Assembly: GCA_035759745.1 (NCBI GenBank)
Contig: DASTUF010000066.1
Location: 1-11,524, forward strand
Length of the DNA stretch: 11,524 bases
Source: CAMLHP01 sp035759745
GTDB taxonomy: Bacteria; Gemmatimonadota; Gemmatimonadetes; Gemmatimonadales; GWC2-71-9
Reading direction: 5' to 3'
Part shown: positions 7,751 through 11,524 of the stretch, piece by piece
Layout: each line of letters starts with the position of its first letter
Position numbering within the stretch: position 1 is the stretch's first letter
Program-made: the position numbers and the translations under genes
Notes under the pieces: model-generated
Databases searched by the model: none
Told to the model about the DNA's origin: nothing
What the model saw: only the letters and a program-made list of their open reading frames with translations

Positions 7751-8476
7751 TCAGCTGCCGCCGGCGCGCTGGCGGAAGTCGTCCAGCACGTCGCGATGGT
7801 CAGCGTATTCCTCGCGGCGCTGGGTGATCTCGCCGTCCCAGGCGTCGAGGAATGCGGCGCGGGCTGAGGCCAGCGCGGCGGTGCTGCCGGTGAGTTCGGC
7901 GACATCGCCCTGCACTACCCGGGCGAGGAGATGATTCGGCGCCTCGCCCAGGATGGTGTCGGCCAGTGCCAGTGCCTCTTCGAAGCGCCCGACCTGGGCG
8001 TTGAGGACGGCGGCGTGATAGCGGTCGTCCAGCGTCGGTGCCGGGAGCTGGGCGTAGGCGCCCAGGGCCATCGGAGTGAAGTTGACCACAGTGGCGCTGT
8101 CGCGCTGGGCTGCGGCGGTCATCACCCGGTTGTTGAGCCGGAGGAATCGTTCTTCCGGCGAGAGTTGGCTGATATCGGGCGCCTGCCCGGTGGGAAGGTT
8201 GCCGCCGGGGTCGGGGTTGGCGCTGCTGGGCGGCACCACGTTGCCGGCATTCGCCATCGACGGCGGCGGCGCGGTACTGGTCCCCTTGAACATGCGCCAG
8301 CCGATCACCGCCAGCAGGGCCAGCACCACGACCGACGCCACCAGCCAGGCGGTCCGCTCGGGGCTGGAGGTGCGGGTTGCGGCACCAGCGGCTCCGGCCG
8401 GAGCTCCGCAGCGGTGACAGAACCGGGCCTGGGCCGAAAGCTCGGCGCCACAGGATGGGCAGAAACGGGTGGGCAT
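7751..8476 (-). CDS. Zinc-ribbon, single-pass membrane protein with helical C-terminal domain
   Basis: 241 residues. The N-terminus is a zinc ribbon with two CxxC knuckles (Cys6/Cys9 and Cys20/Cys23, 10 residues between the pairs). A flexible Ser/Pro/Ala linker follows, then a single hydrophobic helix (about 43-60) closed by basic RMFK. A low-complexity Pro/Asn/Gly region (about 66-100) comes next. The C-terminal part (about 103-238) is helical; the stretch about 152-215, with YHAAVLNAQVGRFEEALALA, resembles TPR repeats. Probable topology: zinc ribbon in the cytosol, TPR-like part outside. Proteins of this layout are common and mostly uncharacterised; they are generally thought to mediate protein contacts. 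The ATG at 8474-8476 gives the zinc ribbon immediately, but no ribosome site is visible. It may be leaderless or weakly translated. I cannot name a function; it is adjacent to mqnD but nothing ties it to menaquinone synthesis. Confidence 0.85.
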   Translation of the reverse strand: MPTRFCPSCGAELSAQARFCHRCGAPAGAAGAATRTSSPERTAWLVASVVVLALLAVIGWRMFKGTSTAPPPSMANAGNVVPPSSANPDPGGNLPTGQAPDISQLSPEERFLRLNNRVMTAAAQRDSATVVNFTPMALGAYAQLPAPTLDDRYHAAVLNAQVGRFEEALALADTILGEAPNHLLARVVQGDVAELTGSTAALASARAAFLDAWDGEITQRREEYADHRDVLDDFRQRAGGS

Positions 8477-8513
8477 GTGACAAAGCTAATTGGGGCGCCG
8501 CGGTCGGACGGCA

Positions 8514-8562
8514 GGGATCAGGGGTCCGGGATCAGGGGTCAGGGATCAGGGATCGGGGATCA
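8514..8562 (+). repeat. Left arm of heptanucleotide array: seven tandem 7-bp units
   Basis: Seven contiguous units in perfect register: GGGATCA, GGGGTCC, GGGATCA, GGGGTCA, GGGATCA, GGGATCG, GGGATCA, followed by a decayed GGGAGGT. Consensus GGG(A/G)TCA. It lies between the start of the zinc-ribbon gene (minus) and glnA (plus). Positions 8528-8544 form a perfect 17-bp inverted repeat with 8638-8654 in the right arm. The G-tracts also satisfy a G-quadruplex pattern. Confidence 0.92.
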
Positions 8563-8633
8563 GGGAGGTGAGGCGTGGCATCGTAGCGGTCGGGATGGTG
8601 CGGGCCTACATTCCCAAACCCTTTTCCAGGCCC

Positions 8634-8661
8634 CAACCCCTGACCCCTGATCCCTGATCCC
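8634..8661 (-). repeat. Right arm of heptanucleotide array: four inverted 7-bp units
   Basis: Read on the minus strand: GGGATCA, GGGATCA, GGGGTCA, GGGGTTG, with two to three further G. This is the same unit as at 8514-8562 in the opposite orientation, separated from it by 71 bp. The array stops exactly at the TTG taken as the glnA start, and the next bases TTGATCT look like one more decayed unit. Confidence 0.92.
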
Positions 8662-10035
8662 TTGATCTCCAAGCCGCCGCTTTCCGACTTCCCCAGCTCC
8701 CTCGCCGGCGCCACGCGGGACGACGTGCTCGCACTGGCCGAGCGGTTCGGCGTCGATTTCCTGCGACTGCAGTTCACCGACGTGCAGGGGATCAACAAGA
8801 ACGTCGAAGTGCCGAAGAGCCGTTTCGCCAAGGCGCTCGAGGGCGAGATCATTTTCGACGGTTCCTCGATCGAGGGATTCGTGCGGATCGAGGAGAGCGA
8901 CATGCTGCTCAAGCCCGATCTCGCGACCTTCCGGGTGCTTCCCGGCGAGGACGAGAGCGGGCGGGTGGCGCGGCTCATCTGCGACATCCACACCCCGGAC
9001 GACGCCCCGTTCGACGGCTGCCCCAGGCTGACGCTGAAGCGGCAGCTGGAGCACGCGTCGGAGCTGGGGTTCGAAATGATGGCGGGATGCGAGGCGGAGT
9101 TCTTCCTGTTCGAGCGGGGGCCCGACGGCGGCGCCACCACCGATACCCACGATGACGCCGGGTACTTCGACCTGGGACCGGTGGACAAGGGTGAGGAGAT
9201 CCGCCGGGTGATCATCGCCGAGCTGCTGACGATGGGATTTGAAGTGGAGGCGGCGCACCACGAGGTGGCGCGGGGGCAGCATGAGATCGACTTCCGCTAC
9301 GCCGACGCGCTCACCACCGCCGACAACCTCGCCACGTTCAAGTTCATCGTGCGCAACGTCGCCGCCCGGCATGGCTACATCGCGTCGTTCATGCCCAAGC
9401 CGATCGAAGGCATCGCCGGCAGCGGCATGCACACCCACCAGTCGCTGTTCCGGAAGAAGGGCGACAACGCGTTCCACGATCCCAAGGCGCCCGAGGGGCT
9501 GAGCAAGGTGGCGCTGTCGTACATCGAGGGGCTGCTGCAGCATGCGCGCGGGTTCTGCGCCGTGACCAACCCGCTGGTCAATTCCTACAAGCGGCTGGCC
9601 GCCGGGTTCGAGGCGCCGGGGACGGTGGCCTGGTCGATGCGCAACCGCTCACCGCTGGTGCGGATCCCCGACCGGCGCGGGGCGGGGACCCGGTGCGAAA
9701 ACCGAATGCCCGACCCGAGCTGCAATCCCTACCTGGCGTTGGCAGTGCAGCTGGCGGCGGGGCTCGACGGAGTGGAGCGAAAACTCACCGCGCGCGAGCC
9801 GGTGAACCGGAACATCTTCACCATGACCTACCGCGATCGCCGGAAGTACCGGATCGACGAGCTGCCGCGGGATCTGCACGAGGCGCTGGACGACCTGAAG
9901 AAGGACAAGGTGATCACCGGCGCGCTGGGACCGCACCTCACCGAGCGCTTCATCGAAGCCAAGCGGAAGGAAGCGGAGGAATACGGGCGGCACGTGAGCA
10001 GCTGGGAGGTGGAGCGCTACCTGGGACGCTATTGA
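8662..10035 (+). CDS. glnA: Type I glutamine synthetase, GSI-alpha class
   Basis: Makes glutamine from glutamate, ammonia and ATP as a cytosolic dodecamer. 457 residues. Motifs (numbered from the TTG): FDGSSIEGF 65-73, Glu144/Glu146 in CEAEFF, HHEVARGQHEID 199-210, GSGMHTHQSLF 253-263 with His257, NSYKRL 307-312, RNRSPLVRIP 327-336, and RCENR 344-348 with Glu346/Arg348. Arg75 in GFVRIEESD matches, from memory, the B. subtilis residue Arg62 needed for feedback inhibition. The C-terminal adenylylation loop Tyr of GSI-beta enzymes is not seen, so control should be by feedback or regulator rather than adenylylation. Odd: the only in-frame starts before conserved TRDD (18-21) are TTG 8662 or CTG 8647, with no ribosome site. 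This gives about 13 extra N-terminal residues over the Bacillus enzyme, reading out of the heptamer array. GTG 8725 would cut into the first conserved helix and seems too short. Enzyme certain; start uncertain. Confidence 0.95.
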   Translation: MISKPPLSDFPSSLAGATRDDVLALAERFGVDFLRLQFTDVQGINKNVEVPKSRFAKALEGEIIFDGSSIEGFVRIEESDMLLKPDLATFRVLPGEDESGRVARLICDIHTPDDAPFDGCPRLTLKRQLEHASELGFEMMAGCEAEFFLFERGPDGGATTDTHDDAGYFDLGPVDKGEEIRRVIIAELLTMGFEVEAAHHEVARGQHEIDFRYADALTTADNLATFKFIVRNVAARHGYIASFMPKPIEGIAGSGMHTHQSLFRKKGDNAFHDPKAPEGLSKVALSYIEGLLQHARGFCAVTNPLVNSYKRLAAGFEAPGTVAWSMRNRSPLVRIPDRRGAGTRCENRMPDPSCNPYLALAVQLAAGLDGVERKLTAREPVNRNIFTMTYRDRRKYRIDELPRDLHEALDDLKKDKVITGALGPHLTERFIEAKRKEAEEYGRHVSSWEVERYLGRY

Positions 10036-10038
10036 ACT

Positions 10039-10073
10039 AGTGGGGAGTGGGAGTGGAAGTGAGAAGTGAGAAA
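10039..10073. repeat. Degenerate AGTGRGA-type short repeat between convergent genes
   Basis: AGTGGGG, AGTGGG, AGTGGA, AGTGAGA, AGTGAGA: the AGT core recurs with spacings of 7, 6, 6 and 7 bases. It occupies almost the whole 41-bp gap between the stops of glnA and the convergent DUF3108 gene. No hairpin with a T-run is visible in this gap, so neither gene has an evident intrinsic terminator here. Confidence 0.5.
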
Positions 10074-10076
10074 TAT

Positions 10077-10754
10077 TCATTGCAGGAGCAGGTCCACTCT
10101 CCCGAGACGGGTGGGGACGCTGATGCGGGCCGGCACTCGGCGGGCGTCGTCGGTGAGCCAGATGTCGGCCGAGGTGCCCGCCGCGCTGACGCGGAGATGG
10201 ATGCAGGTGGCGCTGGCGCCGGAGGCGAGGGTCACACGCTCCCTGCCGGTGGCGGCGACCCGCACCGGGTTCCAGCCGTTCCGGAAGTAGCCATTGAGTG
10301 AAACGCGCTGACCGGGAGCGAGGTCGAGGGTGCGCAGGTGGTAGAGCAGCGCGACTTCATCCATCGGCTTCGCCGGGGCCACCCAGGCCTGGGACTCGCC
10401 CGCGATGCGGTACCGCTGGGAGTCGGGCAGGATCTCGAAGCGCTCGTCGGTATTCATACCGGCCAATCGAGAGCTGCGATGGAACCGGCGCGAAACCAGC
10501 CGGCCGCGCTCGGTCCAGGACGTTCCCTGCCAGCTGCTCTTCACGCCCAGCGTGCTGACTTCTCCACTCGCATCGAATCGCCACGTGCTCACGCCGCGCA
10601 CCACGCCACCAGCGCTCACCCGCAGCTCGGCCTCGCCCAGCTGCCGGCCCCGGACCAGCGCCGCATAGTGCAGCCGCTCGCCTGCGGCGAAGGGAATGTC
10701 CGCAGGCCATGACGCCAGGGACAGCAAGGCAATGACAGGTACGACTCGCAGCAT
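10077..10754 (-). CDS. DUF3108 exported protein
   Basis: 225 residues. The N-terminus looks like a Sec signal peptide: Arg3, hydrophobic core VVPVIALLSLASW (4-16), with cleavage possible near PFAA-GE (21-26). There is no lipobox Cys. The mature part begins AAGERLHYAALVRGRQLGEAEL (two pieces of a beta-strand pattern), and continues through EVALLYHLRTLDL (133-145), a central FRNGWNPVRV stretch and a terminal TDDARRVPARI (201-211). This order is typical of DUF3108, a beta-rich periplasmic family of unknown function. A longer in-frame extension upstream exists but would run antisense through the HAD gene and lacks coding character. ATG 10752-10754 is preferred because it opens the signal peptide and has GAGG four bases upstream. 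The start codon overlaps the start codon of the divergent HAD gene, and its 3' end converges on glnA. Function unknown; family call fairly firm. Confidence 0.85.
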   Translation of the reverse strand: MLRVVPVIALLSLASWPADIPFAAGERLHYAALVRGRQLGEAELRVSAGGVVRGVSTWRFDASGEVSTLGVKSSWQGTSWTERGRLVSRRFHRSSRLAGMNTDERFEILPDSQRYRIAGESQAWVAPAKPMDEVALLYHLRTLDLAPGQRVSLNGYFRNGWNPVRVAATGRERVTLASGASATCIHLRVSAAGTSADIWLTDDARRVPARISVPTRLGRVDLLLQ

Positions 10755-10755
10755 G
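10752..10755. promoter_or_regulatory. Overlapping divergent start codons (CATG)
   Basis: The palindrome CATG supplies ATG on the plus strand (10753-10755, HAD gene) and ATG on the minus strand (10754-10752, DUF3108 gene). If both starts are right, the genes overlap by 2 bp head-to-head and each promoter must lie inside the other gene's coding region. I see no convincing -10/-35 pair on either side. Confidence 0.5.
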
Positions 10756-11520
10756 AGACCTCGCGCATTCTGTTTCGATCTTGATGGCACCCTGTACCAG
10801 GGTGGCTCGGCGATTCCAGGGGCGGTGGAATTGATTGCCCGGCTCCGCGCCGACGGCGTTCCCTGCCGATTCCTCTCCAACACCACCAGCAGGCCGCGAA
10901 CACGGATCGCGGCGCGGATGCGGTCGTACGGGTTCGCCGTGGAGGATGACGAGATCCTCAACGCCACCCGCGCCGGCGGACTCTGGCTGGACGCGCGGGG
11001 CATCCGCAGGGTTGCAGCGTTCGTGCCGGACGAGAGCAAGCCCGACCTGGGCAGAGTGGAACATGCGGGCGAAGGACCGGTGGAAGCTGTGGTGATCGGT
11101 GACATGGCGGGCGCGTGGACCGATGCCCACCTGCAGGAGGCGTTCAGCCATCTCATGGCAGGGGCGGAACTTGTGGCGCTCTCGCGCGACCGCTTCTGGC
11201 ACGATGGCACCCGGCTGGTGATGGACTGCGGCGGCTACGTAGCGGCGCTGGAGCACGCCAGCGGCAAGCGGGCCCACGTGGTGGGGAAGCCCAGCGAGGC
11301 CTTCTTCCAGGCGGCGCTGGCGTCGCTGGGCGGGGACATCCCGGCGGCGGATGTCGTCATGGTGGGAGACGACATCGAGAGCGATGTGGGCGGTGCCCAG
11401 CGCGCGGGGCTCCAGGGCTGGCTGGTGCAGACCGGCAAGTACGACGCGGCCCGGGTGGCGGCGAGCGGGGTGAGGCCGGAGCGGATTCTCGAGAGTGTAG
11501 GAGACCTCGAGAGTATGTGA
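10753..11520 (+). CDS. HAD superfamily IIA hydrolase (HDHD2/LHPP-like phosphatase)
   Basis: 255 residues from ATG 10753. HAD motifs: I, DLDGT with nucleophile Asp9 and acid/base Asp11; II, LSNTT with Ser42; III, Lys179 in VVGKPS; IV, GDDIESD with Asp206/Asp207 and Asp211. The C2-type cap lies between motifs II and III. The lines IPGAVELIARLRADG, FRFLSNTT-like RFLSNTT, GGAQRAGLQG and LVQTGKYD strongly recall the HDHD2/LHPP group of the IIA subfamily. Expected activity: magnesium-dependent hydrolysis of a small phosphoester or phosphoamide; the true substrate is unknown. In-frame ATGs at 10696 and 10732 would add 19 or 7 residues, but Asp9 already sits at the usual distance from ATG 10753. No clear ribosome site precedes 10753, so leaderless translation is possible. 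The gene is head-to-head with the DUF3108 gene, start codons sharing bases. The C-terminus contains a duplicated LES (246-248, 252-254). Confidence 0.9.
   Translation: MRPRAFCFDLDGTLYQGGSAIPGAVELIARLRADGVPCRFLSNTTSRPRTRIAARMRSYGFAVEDDEILNATRAGGLWLDARGIRRVAAFVPDESKPDLGRVEHAGEGPVEAVVIGDMAGAWTDAHLQEAFSHLMAGAELVALSRDRFWHDGTRLVMDCGGYVAALEHASGKRAHVVGKPSEAFFQAALASLGGDIPAADVVMVGDDIESDVGGAQRAGLQGWLVQTGKYDAARVAASGVRPERILESVGDLESM
11488..11514 (+). repeat. In-frame direct repeat CTCGAGAGT at the 3' end of the HAD gene
   Basis: CTCGAGAGT occurs at 11488-11496 and again at 11506-11514, 18 bp apart and in frame, giving Leu-Glu-Ser twice. The purine-rich tract runs past the stop codon to the window edge (GAGTGT). 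Confidence 0.55.
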
Positions 11521-11524
11521 GTGT

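Noticed and set aside
8584..8612. Possible promoter (TACATT, 8607-8612) for glnA between the repeat arms
   Set aside because: There is no -35-like hexamer at the right spacing; one weak hexamer is not enough in GC-rich DNA.
7931..8650. Plus-strand frame reading the heptamer array as a Gly/Gln/Ser-rich peptide
   Set aside because: The repeated peptide is only the translation of GGGATCA units; the rest is antisense to the zinc-ribbon gene.
8514..8661. CRISPR array
   Set aside because: Units are 7 bp and directly abutting, with no spacers and no cas genes.
10755..11210. N-terminal extension of the DUF3108 frame up to 11210
   Set aside because: Runs antisense through the HAD gene; the signal peptide and ribosome site mark the start at 10754.

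Overview
The window is GC-rich bacterial chromosomal DNA, densely coding on the minus strand from the left edge to about 8.48 kb. The content is a futalosine-route menaquinone enzyme (MqnD), a Bacillus-type glutamine synthetase (GSI-alpha), a DUF3108 protein, many receiver domains and an HD-GYP protein. Together these suggest a free-living, menaquinone-using bacterium. Gemmatimonadota or a neighbouring phylum would fit, but this is an inference from gene style and not from a marker gene.

Left part (1-6766, minus strand, read right to left): a tight five-gene run. It starts with an HD-GYP response regulator, then 15 bp later a PilH/CheY-like single receiver. Next comes a 1160-residue membrane-anchored HEAT-repeat protein (ATGA overlap), a membrane-embedded processive-type GT2 glycosyltransferase (ATGA overlap), and a third receiver protein (8-bp overlap) that runs off the window. 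The start/stop overlaps imply coupled translation. I read it as a signal-controlled polysaccharide synthase locus: c-di-GMP turnover by HD-GYP, receivers as phospho-switches, the HEAT array as a cytosolic scaffold tethered at the membrane, and the GT2 as the output. No histidine kinase, PilZ domain or export protein lies in the window.

Middle part (6833-8476, minus): mqnD, and a small zinc-ribbon, single-TM, possibly TPR-like protein. They are separated by 69 bp holding a perfect 9-bp hairpin. These genes could be read into the left operon (gap 66 bp) or be independent.

Right part: a 185-bp intergenic region (8477-8661) carries a striking array of 7-bp repeats (GGGATCA/GGGGTCA) in two opposed arms. 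The right arm runs up to the TTG start of glnA (plus). glnA converges on a minus-strand DUF3108 lipoprotein-like or periplasmic protein. That gene in turn is head-to-head with a plus-strand HAD-IIA phosphatase of the HDHD2/LHPP type; their start codons overlap in one CATG.

A recurrent feature is short purine-rich sequence phased at about 7 bp at several gene boundaries (7686-7713, 8514-8562/8634-8661, 10039-10073, and the 3' end of the last gene). Each site has a different unit. No tRNA, rRNA, IS element or CRISPR array was seen. No gene-free stretch exceeds 300 bp.
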